A stretch of DNA of 64,000 nucleotides from Nodosilinea sp. E11 (GTDB taxonomy: Bacteria > Cyanobacteriota > Cyanobacteriia > Phormidesmidales > Phormidesmidaceae): positions 124,001 to 188,000 of the forward strand of contig NZ_CP136514.1 of NCBI RefSeq assembly GCF_032813545.1. Reading direction: 5' to 3'. This document shows positions 1 through 10,200 of this stretch, piece after piece. The notes beneath the pieces are model-generated. The model was not told the DNA's origin. It worked only from the letters and a program-made list of their open reading frames with translations, and made no database searches. Both the position numbers and the translations under genes were made by a program. The first letter of the stretch is position 1; each line of letters begins with the position of its first letter.

Positions 1-1241
1 CGGCCTATTTTGTGCCCGTGGTGCTCGTGATTGCCCTAGTCTCCCTGCTGGGTTGGTGGTTCTTTGCCGAGACCCTGCGGCCAATTCTGGTGTGGGGCGC
101 AGGCTTTCTGCCCTGGGTAGATCCGACGTTGAATTCGTGGCTGCTGGGACTTTTGGCTGCGATCGCAGTTTTGGTGATTGCCTGCCCCTGCGCCCTCGGG
201 TTAGCCACTCCTACCGCCCTAATGGTGAGTTCTGGCATGGGGGCCAAACGGGGGGTGCTGATTCGATCTGGAGACGCGATTCAGGTGATGAAGGATATTC
301 GCACTGTGGTGTTGGATAAAACCGGCACCATCACCCAGGGCAAACCAGCCCTCACCGATGTGCAGGTGATGGGGCCGAACCTGTCCCGGCAGCAGTTGCT
401 GCGGGCCGCCGCCAGTGTAGAAGCGGGTTCTGAGCATCCCCTGGGGCAGTCCATTATCAAAGGAGCCCGAGCCGAAGGGATAGAGATTCCTGCCGTCAGT
501 GAGTTTCAGGCGCTCACCGCCCGAGGGGTGCAGGGACGGGTCGAGGGTGAACTGGTGCGGGTCGGCAGTCGCCGCCTGCTGCAAGAGGCTGGCATCTCGC
601 CCCAACCGCTGGAAGCCGCCCTAGCAGCACTAGAAGCCCAGGGCAAAACCGCCATGGCCGTGGCCATTGGCGACCAAGCCGCTGGGGTAATCGCCGTCTC
701 AGATACGGTCAAGGCTGACTCTAAAGCCGCCATTGCCCGCTTCAAAGCCCAGGGCATTACCCCGGTGATGGTGACGGGCGACAACGAACGCACCGCCCAG
801 GCGATCGCCACCGAAGTCGGCATCGACCGGGTGCTGGCCGGGGTGCTGCCCGAGGGTAAAGTAGACGCCATCAAGCACCTACAGAGCAAACACGACAAGG
901 TGGCCATGGTAGGAGACGGCATTAACGACGCCCCGGCCCTGACCCAGGCGGATGTGGGCATTGCCATTGGGGCGGGGGCCGATGTGGCAATTGAGGCCGC
1001 CGATGTCACCCTGGTACAAGGAGAACTCTCCAAGGTGAACGAAGTCTTTCAGCTCTCCCGCGCCACCTTCCGCAAAATTGTGCAGAACCTGTTTTGGGCC
1101 TCGATCTACAATCTGTTAGCGATCCCCATTGCGGCTTTGGGTCTGCTGCATCCGATGCTGGGGGTGGTGGCCATGACCGCCAGCTCCCTCTCGGTGATTG
1201 GCAACTCGATGCTGCTAAAGCGACTGCAATTTGAGGAGTAA
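1..1241 (+). CDS. Cu(I)-type P1B heavy-metal ATPase, 5' partial
   Basis: C-terminal part of a copper-transporting P-type ATPase that pumps Cu(I) across a membrane using ATP. The frame is open from base 3 (AYFVPVV...), so the true start and the metal-binding domains lie before the window. Visible motifs in order are the CPC ion-binding motif in a membrane helix (IACPCALGLATP), the phosphorylation loop DKTGTIT, the SEHPLG loop typical of P1B pumps, and the hinge GDGINDAP. Two C-terminal helices carry YN (IYNLLAIP) and MTASSLS, the residue set known for Cu(I) selectivity in the P1B-1 class. In cyanobacteria such pumps serve copper export or delivery to thylakoid plastocyanin (CtaA/PacS type); which one cannot be decided without the N-terminus. 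No partner gene is adjacent: the next feature is a hairpin repeat and an IS630 element. Confidence 0.93.
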   Translation, partial: AYFVPVVLVIALVSLLGWWFFAETLRPILVWGAGFLPWVDPTLNSWLLGLLAAIAVLVIACPCALGLATPTALMVSSGMGAKRGVLIRSGDAIQVMKDIRTVVLDKTGTITQGKPALTDVQVMGPNLSRQQLLRAAASVEAGSEHPLGQSIIKGARAEGIEIPAVSEFQALTARGVQGRVEGELVRVGSRRLLQEAGISPQPLEAALAALEAQGKTAMAVAIGDQAAGVIAVSDTVKADSKAAIARFKAQGITPVMVTGDNERTAQAIATEVGIDRVLAGVLPEGKVDAIKHLQSKHDKVAMVGDGINDAPALTQADVGIAIGAGADVAIEAADVTLVQGELSKVNEVFQLSRATFRKIVQNLFWASIYNLLAIPIAALGLLHPMLGVVAMTASSLSVIGNSMLLKRLQFEE

Positions 1242-1303
1242 TTTCAACGCGAAACTAGACCCTAGGGCATGGGGATCAAGTCACTAATGGGCCTCGACAA
1301 GCT

Positions 1304-1347
1304 CAGGGCGAACATTCGCCCTGTTCGCGCAGCGGCTCCTTTGGAGC
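1304..1347. repeat. Double hairpin downstream of the Cu ATPase
   Basis: A perfect 9-bp stem (CAGGGCGAA / TTCGCCCTG, positions 1304-1312 and 1315-1323, 2-base loop) is followed at once by GCTCC-TTT-GGAGC (1335-1347). It lies about 60 bp after the ATPase stop and could end its transcription, although there is no T-tract. The sequence resembles a dispersed REP-type palindrome. Confidence 0.5.
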
Positions 1348-1373
1348 AACCTGTCGAAGGGCATCACCTGGGT

Positions 1374-2072
1374 TTACGGCACAGAGCTACAGGTGCATAT
1401 TACGTCCCGCCTTACGTGGATACCCCTACCGGGGGGGATGCTCTCAGTTATTCGCTGGCGATCGCCCTGCCGGTCAGCCCAGGGCCACCAATGATAGTTA
1501 GTTAGGGCCTTAATCTCGGATTGCATCGACAGCAGAGTGCGGCAGCGGGCCTCAAGGACATCTTCGAGATCACTGAGGGCGTCAAAGCAGCGGTTGACTA
1601 AGGGCTCATCGGCGAGTCGCCAGAGCCGTTCTGCCGGCTGTAACTCGGGTGAGTAAGGCGGCAAGACCTCTAGATGAATGCCGTCGGGTATCACCAGGTC
1701 TTTGCAGGTGTGCCATCCAGCCCCATCGATGACCAACAAAATCCGCTTGTGAGGGCCAGCCCCGACTTGATCTGCAAAGGTAGCCAGGGCTTGGTTAAAC
1801 CAATCGCTATTCACCCGAGGCAGAATGAGCCACTCGGTATCGCCGGTCGTGGGATGAACAAACCCGTAGAGGTACGTCCACTCATAGCGTGGGTCAACCA
1901 GGGCCAACGGTCGTTGCCCGACTTTGGCCCACACCTTGCGAATAATCGGTTTCAATCCCAAGCGATGCTCATCAAACGACCACGCTTCGACCAGCGCGTC
2001 AGGATATTGCTGTTCTAGTTCAGCCTTACGCTCCGGGAGTTTTTTTAAACGCCTCTTGGGCTTCCGGATCAC
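1374..2072 (-). CDS. IS630 transposase, C-terminal DDE part (orfB)
   Basis: Catalytic half of the IS630 transposase. The three acidic residues of the Tc1/mariner-like DDE fold are visible: D in SFDEHRLGLKP, D in LVIDGAGWH, and E in LQPAERLW. The family's usual C-terminal signature LTNYHWW lies near plus-strand position 1485, so the roughly 35 residues after it are probably readthrough beyond the normal end. The apparent start (MIRKPKRRL) lies inside the overlap with orfA and has no convincing ribosome-binding site, so production presumably depends on frame slippage from orfA at the A7 tract. Confidence 0.85.
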   Translation of the reverse strand: MIRKPKRRLKKLPERKAELEQQYPDALVEAWSFDEHRLGLKPIIRKVWAKVGQRPLALVDPRYEWTYLYGFVHPTTGDTEWLILPRVNSDWFNQALATFADQVGAGPHKRILLVIDGAGWHTCKDLVIPDGIHLEVLPPYSPELQPAERLWRLADEPLVNRCFDALSDLEDVLEARCRTLLSMQSEIKALTNYHWWPWADRQGDRQRITESIPPGRGIHVRRDVICTCSSVP

Positions 2073-2535
2073 CTTTGCGATGCCGAGGACGAGGCACTTG
2101 CAGCGATTGCTCCAAGCGCTTGAGATAGTCCCACCCTCGCTGGGGCCAGACCTTCGTTACCCCAGTGACCTCAGCGATGACGCGCGCCACCTTGGGCCCA
2201 CTCCAGACCCCGTCATCGTCCGGGGGCGATTGCAATCGAGCTTCCAAGGCTTCGAGCTGCTTGGGGTTGAGCAGACTCCGTGACTGTTGCGGTCGCTGGT
2301 CTTTGCGGCGATTGCGCAGCCCATCAGCGCCATCACGGTTGTAATCTTTCACGACAACTCGGGCGTAGTCGTAGTGAAAGCCCACAGCTTTAGCGGCATC
2401 AGTCAGCGTCGTTTGTGTGTGAACCAGCCACAGCAGATGCCAACGTCGAGACTCGACCGGGTCAACGCTAGCTCGATAACGCGCTTTAAGCTCGTCGGCT
2501 GAAAAATGAGGTTCGAGATGGAGGGGTCTAGGCAT
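2026..2535 (-). CDS. IS630 transposase, N-terminal HTH part (orfA)
   Basis: First 169 codons of an IS630-family transposase, with two helix-turn-helix regions (about residues 10-150) that bind the element ends. The frame ends just after residues FKKTPGA, at a run of seven A on the coding strand (GTTTAAAAAAACTC). The catalytic half continues in the +1 frame from the same run as ...KKLPERKAELEQ. An intact transposase would therefore need slippage on the A7 tract, by RNA polymerase or the ribosome; otherwise the copy is a frameshift mutant. The other IS630 copy in this window has the same arrangement, which favours recoding. Confidence 0.85.
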   Translation of the reverse strand: MPRPLHLEPHFSADELKARYRASVDPVESRRWHLLWLVHTQTTLTDAAKAVGFHYDYARVVVKDYNRDGADGLRNRRKDQRPQQSRSLLNPKQLEALEARLQSPPDDDGVWSGPKVARVIAEVTGVTKVWPQRGWDYLKRLEQSLQVPRPRHRKGDPEAQEAFKKTPGA

Positions 2536-2644
2536 CCCTCAACCCTACACTATTCCGGAGGTATACAAGTCGGATTTGGTATGAGTCAGTATTCTCGGCT
2601 TTTCTGGGTTACCTGGAACTGGCCTTGTACAGTCACAGATTCGC

Positions 2645-2806
2645 ATGAGCGATCGCTCCCCAGACTGCCCCGAGTATGATGGGCTCGAAGCATCCAGACT
2701 GGCCATGATGGAGACAACCTCGTTGCGTGAAGAGAAGCCGAAGCTATCGGCCAAGGGAAGGCTGTGTCTGATGCAGACCATTAACGCACTACGGGCCAGC
2801 CAATAA
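2645..2806 (+). CDS. Small hypothetical protein, 53 aa
   Basis: Open frame from ATG 2645 to TAA 2806 (MSDRSPDCPEYDGLEASRL... ending NALRASQ). It is hydrophilic, without signal peptide or membrane segment, and rich in E, K and R in its second half. It converges on the CheB/CheR kinase gene and overlaps its 3' end by 18 bp. I do not recognise the family. The balanced composition and helical look make a real small gene plausible, but there is no strong ribosome-binding site, and the reverse strand is also open here. Confidence 0.35.
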   Translation: MSDRSPDCPEYDGLEASRLAMMETTSLREEKPKLSAKGRLCLMQTINALRASQ

Positions 2807-5800
2807 TTCCTGAACCTTAGCCGTCAGCGTTTTAAGCTTAACCGGCTTACTCATGTACTCAGTTGCCCCCGCCCTTAAACAACGTTCCCGATCGCCTGCC
2901 ATCGATAGAGCGGTGAGGGCAATAATGGGAATATTTTGAACATTTCCTTCAAGATCTTGGCGAATCTGTCGAATAGCCTCCAGGCCATTTACCCCGGGCA
3001 TTTGCACATCCATTAGAATCAGCGCTGGTTTTTCGGAGCGAGCCATCGCTACGGCCTCTGTGCCGTTATGGGCCACAATGAGTCGAAAGCCCTTGGCCTC
3101 AAGGTAGCTGGTGGTAGCTTCGATATTAGCCTCATTATCCTCAGCCAGTAGAATCAGGGCAGAGCTATTCACCGATGAGGCCGAAATTGGGGTCGATGCG
3201 CCGATCGCAGGGGCTGGGCTGGGCTCAGGGTTTAGCTGAGGGGCCAGTGTGGGCGACTGGATGGGCAGCACGATGGTAAAGCTGCTGCCGACACCGACCG
3301 TGCTCGTGCAGAACACTTCGCCCCCGTGGAGTTCTACCAGTTGTTTGACCACGGCCAGACCCAATCCGGTGCCGTCGTACTGGCGGCTGAGGTCGCTCTC
3401 GACCTGGGTGAAGGGTTGAAACAGGGTAGGAATATCTGCTGCTGCGATGCCAATGCCGGTGTCGGTGACACTGAAGCTAACCCGGTCATCTTCAGCACGA
3501 ATAGCCAGAGTCACCTGGCCCCCCTTAGGGGTAAACTTGACAGCGTTGTCGAGCAGATTCACCAGCACCTGCTGCAGTCGGCGGGCATCGCCCCACAGGT
3601 TGGGAAGGTCAGCGGGCCGGTCGAGGTCAAGGGTAATCTGTTTTTTCTGGGCCTGCTGGGTGACCAGTTCTAAACTGCGGTGACAAAGTTCGGGGACGGA
3701 GACAACGGCCCAGATTGGTTCCAGCTGCCCGGCCTCGACTTTGGAAAGGTCGAGAATGTCATTGATCAGATTTAGGAGATGGGTGCTGCTTTGCTCAATG
3801 GTGGCCAGAGCGTGGATCTGGCGATCGCTAACCTCCCCCAAAATGCCTTCCAGCAGGTTTTCGGTCATGCCCAAGATGGCGTTGAGGGGAGTACGCAATT
3901 CGTGGCTCATGACGGCCAGAAAGCTACTCTTGGCCTGGCTGGCGGCCCGGACCTGGTCGTTGGCGTAGGCCAAGGCTAGGGCAATTTGCTTTTCTTCAGT
4001 CACTTCGTAAGCCGCTCCAGCAATACCGACAAGGCGGCCATCCAGGTCGATCAGGGGTTCTAGCTTGAGGTTGAAGTAGCGATCGCCCCCCGCTTGATCC
4101 AGCCGAAACTGCAAGGTCTGCCGAGTTTGGCTGGCCAGCACTTGCTGCTTTGCATTGGTAAGTGGTTGGATATTGATGCCCGAAAAGATCTCGGGATCGG
4201 TTTTGTGGAGAAAATCGGCCTCGGTGAAGCCGGTGAGTGGGTTATAGACCCACTGGTAAGCCAGGTCACAATCCTGGGTAAACACCATGATGTTGGACTG
4301 GTCGAGGGTAAGACGAAACAGGGATTCGTTTTTGACCAGAGCCTCTTGGGTGCGCTTTAGATCCGTTACCTCGGTGACAACAGCGCCCACCCTATCTCCG
4401 ACGGGGTAGTAGCTGGCGATCCAGTGACGAATTTCATCGGGGGCGGCGGGGGTAGTGCCGGTAATTTCGAGGTTGGTGATGGCTTCCCCCGTTTCAATCA
4501 CCTGGCGCAAAATAGGCTCCAGGGTGTCCGCCAGATCCGGCAGGATTTCTCCGGGAGTTTTGCCTAAATGGTCAGCGACAGGTAGCCCGTCAATTGCCGC
4601 CAGCACCGGATTAATGCGTATGTAGCATAAATCGGCATCCAGCAGGCAAAGGCCAACGGGGGTGGTGGTATAGGTGGTTTCTAGCAGTTCCAGGGTTTCG
4701 GAGAGCTGGCGCTCCGTTTCCTTCAACTCGTTGATATTGACAAAGGTGATCACCAGGCCATCTACTTGGCCCCGTCTTTGGCAATAGGGATGTACCCGCA
4801 TTAACAGGTTTTCTCCGGTGGTGGTAAGGCGGACTTCTCGTTCCAGAGGACATTCTGTTTCAAACACCTCCTGTAAAGGCTCTAGAAGGTTGATCCCCTC
4901 TAAACTGTGGGTCAGATGCATTAGGGGGCGGTTAATGTCGGTCTCCACCAGATTGACAGCGACAGTGGCCGCTTCGGTAAATTTGCGAATGCTCAGATCC
5001 AGATCGAGGAAAATGACGCCAATGTCGATACTCTGGAGCAGGTTGTTAAAATCGGCGGTGAGTTCTGTGAGCTCGGCAATTTTAGCCTGGTACTCGGCAT
5101 TGATGGTGTAGAGTTCTTCCGCCTGGGATTGAAATTCTTCGTTCGTGCTTTGCAATTCCTCATTGGAGGCCAGCAGTTCTTCGTTGGTAGACTGTAGCTC
5201 TTCGTTGATGGTTTCGAGTTCTTCAATAGTGGACTGGAGGCTTTCGCGGCTCCGCTGTAGCTCATGTTCTAGCTCGATAATGCGCAGGGTGGTATCTTCG
5301 CCCAGCTGCAAGGATTTGCCTATCGCCGGAGATGGTGGATCTGGACGGTTATCTTCGAGCACCAGGGTGGCAAACCCATCAATGCTGGAGCCACTGGAGG
5401 TGTAGGTGGCGGTGATCTGTAGAGAGCGATCGCCTACAATGGTTTTGGCCGGAATGCCTATGTAGGTCACGGGCTCTCCATCTCGATAGGCACGGCTGAG
5501 GGCGGTGCTAACGGGTACCCGAAGATCGTCGGGGAGCATAGCGGTAATTTGCTGGGTCACTTTTCCCTGGGGAACTTGCAGCAGCCGGGCCGCATCTACC
5601 ACCACGTGCAACAGGTTTTGGTGGTTATCGAGCAGCACACAGGTCGCCTGACGGCTGGCGTAAACATTCACCAGAGCTTGCTGAAGCAGAGGATTCAGGG
5701 GGGACGGAGACTTTTCTGTAGAGCGAAAGTTTGAGGAGGATGCAGTTGAACTTTGGGAGAACCTCCCCACACTGGGCAGATTGAGCAAGGGCAGCCGCAC

Positions 5801-7243
5801 ATCGCGCCGCTTTTGGAAAATCTTCCACTTTTGGTTGAGGGGGGTGAACTCTGCTTCCAAATCGCCTAAGTTTTCACATTCCCCCAAAAATAGAACACCT
5901 TTTGCCGCCAAGGAAAAGTGAATGGTCCGCAGGACTTGCTGTTGACTGTCTGGGCGCATATAGATCAGCATGTTGCGGCAGCTAATCAGATGCATTTGGG
6001 TAAAGCCAGGATTTTCGAGCAGGTTATGGGGGGCAAAAATAATGTTTTCCCGAATGCGACGCTTCACATGAAACCGTCCATTGCGCCAGGTAAAGTACTT
6101 GTTCAATAGGGAGGCAGGTAAGTCGTTGGCAACCTGCTCTGGGTAGGCCCCCTCAGAGGCCTGTTGCAGGGCATGGGTATTGACATCGGTGGCAAAAATT
6201 TTGATGGGCATGCGCTGCTCCATCTGTTCCATCAGGTAGTCGAGCAGAATGGCTAAGGAATAGGCCTCCTCCCCAGTGGCACAGGCCGATACCCAAGCCC
6301 GAAGCGTATCGGTTTGGGCCTGAATGAGAGCGGTCAGCAGGTCGGGTAAAATCCGGTGTTCTAGCACCTGCCAGGCTTCAGAATCACGAAAAAAGTGCGT
6401 CACGCCGATCAAATAATCCTGCTTGAGCCGCTGTCGTTCCTCAGCGGAGTGACGCAGACAGTTGAGGTATTCGTCAATGGTGTTGCAGCCCGACAGCGAG
6501 CAGCGCAGATAGGTACGACGGCTGAGGGTAGAGGTTTTATAGTGGGAAAAATCCAAATTTTCGGATGCGTCCAGCAGATCTAGAATTTGCCTTAGCGTAG
6601 CCGGTTCAATCACAGCATCCGTAGGGTTGCCTGTTTGGAAATAGCTCTGCCCCCCCGGCTGGGTAAATTCGTAGATTAAACGGGCCAGCTCGTCAGGCGG
6701 TAGGGTTCGTCTAACGACGCCCCTATCAATAGCGTGTTGAGGCATGGCCGGAACGATGGCGGTAGCCGGGGCATGCGCCAGGGTAACCCCCCCGGCGGCC
6801 CGAATGGCGCTCAGTCCCTGGCTACCGTCCTGACCTCCCCCCGAGAGCACCACACCGATGGCCCGATCGCCACAGTCGCTAGCCAGGGATTCAAAAAACA
6901 GGTCGATGGAGAGGTTGACCTGCGATCGCGGCCTCGGTGATTGATCAACCAGGTGTAGCCGTCCAGATTGCAACACCAGGTTTTGCCCCGGCGGGATCAG
7001 GTACACCTGGTTGGGCTGCAGGGTTACGTCCGTTATCACCTGCTGAACCACCATATTGGTATGGGGACGCAGCAGCTCTTGCATCAAACTCTCAAAATCG
7101 GGGTGCTGCTGCAACACCACAACAAAGGCGACCCCGCTATCGCTAGGCATGGCCGCAAAGAATTGCTGTAGGGCTGGCAGGCCCCCGGCAAAAGCCCCTA
7201 AGCCAACAACAAATTTTGGGGAGTTGCGGGGGGGAGACATCAT
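2789..7243 (-). CDS. CheB-like/CheR/PAS hybrid histidine kinase (1484 aa)
   Basis: Cytosolic signalling fusion. Approximate order: CheB methylesterase-like domain (1-190), CheR methyltransferase (210-480) with the SAM-binding loop ACATGEEAYSL near 321 and LISCRNMLIYM, a long EEL-rich coiled coil (about 655-735), PAS domains (about 740-1090), HisKA with MSHELRTPLN near 1113, HATPase (N-box LLDNAVKFTP, then GTGLGLAVV), and a C-terminal receiver (AEDN near 1364, acceptor in LMDVQMPG near 1411, KPVKL). Oddity: the CheB nucleophile motif GxSAGG reads GAFAGG, so Ser is replaced by Phe18, and the catalytic His aligns with a Gln (LQQHPDF); only the Asp region (GGGQDGSQGL) remains. The esterase domain is therefore predicted inactive while CheR looks intact. 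The gene starts 35 bp after the 7279-11829 kinase and is probably cotranscribed with it. No DNA-binding output domain is present. Confidence 0.93.
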   Translation of the reverse strand: MMSPPRNSPKFVVGLGAFAGGLPALQQFFAAMPSDSGVAFVVVLQQHPDFESLMQELLRPHTNMVVQQVITDVTLQPNQVYLIPPGQNLVLQSGRLHLVDQSPRPRSQVNLSIDLFFESLASDCGDRAIGVVLSGGGQDGSQGLSAIRAAGGVTLAHAPATAIVPAMPQHAIDRGVVRRTLPPDELARLIYEFTQPGGQSYFQTGNPTDAVIEPATLRQILDLLDASENLDFSHYKTSTLSRRTYLRCSLSGCNTIDEYLNCLRHSAEERQRLKQDYLIGVTHFFRDSEAWQVLEHRILPDLLTALIQAQTDTLRAWVSACATGEEAYSLAILLDYLMEQMEQRMPIKIFATDVNTHALQQASEGAYPEQVANDLPASLLNKYFTWRNGRFHVKRRIRENIIFAPHNLLENPGFTQMHLISCRNMLIYMRPDSQQQVLRTIHFSLAAKGVLFLGECENLGDLEAEFTPLNQKWKIFQKRRDVRLPLLNLPSVGRFSQSSTASSSNFRSTEKSPSPLNPLLQQALVNVYASRQATCVLLDNHQNLLHVVVDAARLLQVPQGKVTQQITAMLPDDLRVPVSTALSRAYRDGEPVTYIGIPAKTIVGDRSLQITATYTSSGSSIDGFATLVLEDNRPDPPSPAIGKSLQLGEDTTLRIIELEHELQRSRESLQSTIEELETINEELQSTNEELLASNEELQSTNEEFQSQAEELYTINAEYQAKIAELTELTADFNNLLQSIDIGVIFLDLDLSIRKFTEAATVAVNLVETDINRPLMHLTHSLEGINLLEPLQEVFETECPLEREVRLTTTGENLLMRVHPYCQRRGQVDGLVITFVNINELKETERQLSETLELLETTYTTTPVGLCLLDADLCYIRINPVLAAIDGLPVADHLGKTPGEILPDLADTLEPILRQVIETGEAITNLEITGTTPAAPDEIRHWIASYYPVGDRVGAVVTEVTDLKRTQEALVKNESLFRLTLDQSNIMVFTQDCDLAYQWVYNPLTGFTEADFLHKTDPEIFSGINIQPLTNAKQQVLASQTRQTLQFRLDQAGGDRYFNLKLEPLIDLDGRLVGIAGAAYEVTEEKQIALALAYANDQVRAASQAKSSFLAVMSHELRTPLNAILGMTENLLEGILGEVSDRQIHALATIEQSSTHLLNLINDILDLSKVEAGQLEPIWAVVSVPELCHRSLELVTQQAQKKQITLDLDRPADLPNLWGDARRLQQVLVNLLDNAVKFTPKGGQVTLAIRAEDDRVSFSVTDTGIGIAAADIPTLFQPFTQVESDLSRQYDGTGLGLAVVKQLVELHGGEVFCTSTVGVGSSFTIVLPIQSPTLAPQLNPEPSPAPAIGASTPISASSVNSSALILLAEDNEANIEATTSYLEAKGFRLIVAHNGTEAVAMARSEKPALILMDVQMPGVNGLEAIRQIRQDLEGNVQNIPIIALTALSMAGDRERCLRAGATEYMSKPVKLKTLTAKVQELLAGP

Positions 7244-7278
7244 TAGTCAATGGAACGCAAGGGAGAAATAACAGAAGT

Positions 7279-10200
7279 TTAGAGCAACGTGACAGCCTCT
7301 TCTGTAGAGGATTTTGCCAGCAGGGTTGAAATCACCTGGGCCAGATGCTTGAGGCGCATGGGTTTGCTGATATAGTCATCGGCTCCGGCAGCCAGGCAGC
7401 GCTCTCGATCGTCAGGCATGGCCAAGGCCGTGAGGGCCACAATGGGCACGTTGGCCAGGGCTGGCTGTTGGCGAATCTGGCGAATGGCTTCTAACCCGTC
7501 GAGCTGGGGCATTTGAATGTCCATCAAAATTAAATCTGGGTTGGTGCTAGTGGCTAGGTTAACCGCTTCCAGGCCATTGGGGGCAACAATCAAAGAGTAA
7601 TCTTTGGCGGTTAGATAGGCGGTGATGGTGCTGACATTAGCGGCGTTGTCTTCGGCTAGCAAAATTAGGGGAGCTGTAGCGGGATCTAATGGAGCAGTGG
7701 CCCCGATGGAGGGGGGGGCTGTTGCCAAGAAATTGTCGGTGGGGATGATGGGCAGTTGCAGGGTGAAACAACTACCCCTGCCGACTGCGCTGGTCAGCGT
7801 TACTTTGCCGCCATGGATTTCGGTAATCTGTTTCACTAGGGCTAACCCCAACCCAGTGCCCTTGTACTGGCGGTTGAGGGAGCTATCGAGCTGAATAAAG
7901 GGTTGAAACAGCTTGTTCGCGTTCTCAGGGCTGATGCCAATGCCCGTATCGGCAACTGACAGAGTCAAGATCCCCACCGTGGCGGAGGGCTCCCTCTCAG
8001 GATGAATGAGTTCTCGATTGAGAGCGATCTCCTCCGGTGTCAGAGAGGTGTAAGAGGCCGAGACAGTGATACGGCCCCCTTCCGGGGTAAACTTAACGGC
8101 GTTGCTAAGCAAGTTAACGAGCACCTGGCGCAGGCGACGCTCATCTCCATAGATCTCGGGTAAGCGTTTGGAAACGTGCGTTTCAAGATGCAGACATTTT
8201 TTGTAGGCCTGTTGTTTGACCAGGGTAAGGCTGGAATTACAGAGCAGACCCACATTGACCGCAGCATAGTCGAGTTCGAACTGTCCAGACTCAATTTTGG
8301 CCACATCTAACACATCGTTAATTAGTGATAACAGATGGTTGCCGCTGGTTTCGATGATGGTCATGCTGCGGCGCTGACGGTCGGTGATGGGGCCAAAGAC
8401 TTCTTCTTGCAGTCCCTCGGTCATGCCCAGGATGGCATTGAGGGGGGTACGCAGCTCGTGGCTCATATTGGCTAGAAATTCATCTTTGAGGCGGGTGGCG
8501 CGGACTAGTTCAGCGTTGGTGCGCTGCAAGTCTAGTTCAACCTGCTTGCGATCGCTAACATCACTGGCGGTTCCAAACCATTCCACAACATCGCCCTGCT
8601 CATTCAGCATGGGGATCGCACGGGAGAAAATCCAGCCAATGGTGCCGTTCTGTTTAATAACCTGGTGTTCTAACTCAAACGGGCTTTTTGTTTGAATCGC
8701 CTTCTGGATAGCGGTCCATACTCGGAGCTGTTCTCTAGGGGGAATATAGGTCTCGACCCATGACTTGCTGGGGCTATCGATACTGACCAAAAAATCTTTG
8801 CCGTCAAGCGGTTGCATTTCTCGCCAATCGGCGCTCATTCTGTAGACGACGTCTGAGCTGGCATTGATAAATACGCGGAGTTCTTCTTCGCTATTCCGCA
8901 GAGCGGTTTCGGCCTGTTTGCGATAGGTAATGTCACGGTTAATGCCGACTATCTGCAATGGGTTGTCCTGACCATCTCGCTGCACCTGAGCGGTTGTTTG
9001 AATCCAGCGCAGTGAACCATCGGGTCGATGAATGCGAAATTCGGCGTGGAGGTTATTTTCTCCTTTAAGAACAGCGGGGATCTGATCATCAATGCTAGCG
9101 AGGTCGTCAGGATACACCATGGCGATCCATTCGGCATAGGTAATGGGGTGATCCAGATCTTGTAGACCAAAAATCTGATACATCTGCTCGTCCCAATCAA
9201 GGGTCTCGGCTAGATCCCAAGTCCAAGTGCCGTAAGCTCCCGCTTCTAGCGCCAGAGTGAGGCGAGTGGTCAGATCGCGCAGCTCAAGTTCGGCTTGTTT
9301 GCGATCGGTGATGTCGCAATTAATGCCCACTAGGCGGGCGGGGTTGCCTTGGGCATCGTGCTGCACCTGGGCAAACGACTGAATCCATCGCAATTCGCCA
9401 TCGGTGCGCCAAATGCGAAACTCGATCCCGGTGTAAGGTGCGCCCTCAATGGCGGCCTGCAGCAGCGCCTCAACCCGCTCACTATCGTCGTGGTGAACCT
9501 GGCTGCGCCAAGCTTGCCAAGGCGTAAACTGGCTGGTTTCAGGAATGCCATACATGCGACACAGCGCCGCATCCCAATACAGTTGCAGGTCTAAGTCCCA
9601 ACTCCAAACGCCCAGTTGGCCTGCCTCCAAGACGAGGGAGAGACGATCACTTAGGTTTTGCAGGGCAATTTCGGCCTGTTTGCGATCGCTCACATCTGCA
9701 AAGAGAACGAAGACCTGACGGGGTGCATCTTTGCCAACGGGGCAAACCAGTACTTCAAACCAGCGATCAAACACATCTGATCGAATGTCTTGACGAATGG
9801 GTTTACCCGTTGAAAGTACCTGGGCATAGAGGTCGTTCCAAAATGACGCGATTCCCGGCATGAGTTCGCTAGCAGTTTTACCCACCGGATCAACAGAAGC
9901 AAGTCTACAATGCCGACTAAAGGCGGGGTTGGTTTCTAAGAAGCGGTGCTCGTAGGGAGTGCCTGCGTCATCAAACAACACCTCAGCGATGCAGAACCCT
10001 TCCTCAATGGAATTGAACAGTTGGCGGTATCTTTCTTCTGATTTCCGCAAGGCAAGTTCGGCCTGTTTGCGATCGGTAATATCGCGAATGACAAACACCA
10101 CCTCATCGGCATCACAAGGAGCCACCCGCACCTCTCTAACCCGTTGCATCCCTTCCATCTCAACCACCTGTTCGCTCACCTGGACAGTTTGCGTACTCAA

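Larger units (their letters stand above)
1374..2581 (-). mobile_element. IS630-family insertion sequence, copy A
   Basis: Element carrying an N-terminal helix-turn-helix ORF and a C-terminal DDE ORF in different frames. The end beyond the transposase start reads inward TACCAAATCCG (complement of 2571-2581), close to the TATCAAGTCCG end of the second IS630 copy at 22553-23709, so 2581 is probably the true right end. I could not fix the other end: a weak match (TATTACGTCC) lies near 1398, and the DDE frame reads on to 1374. Confidence 0.75.

Noticed and set aside
1269-1505. Plus-strand 78-codon frame after the Cu ATPase.
   Set aside because: It spans the hairpin repeat and the antisense of the IS630 transposase; composition is not protein-like.
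2545-2781. Minus-strand 78-codon frame between IS630 and the CheB/CheR kinase.
   Set aside because: No ribosome-binding site and no recognisable pattern; the opposite strand carries a more plausible short ORF (2645-2806).
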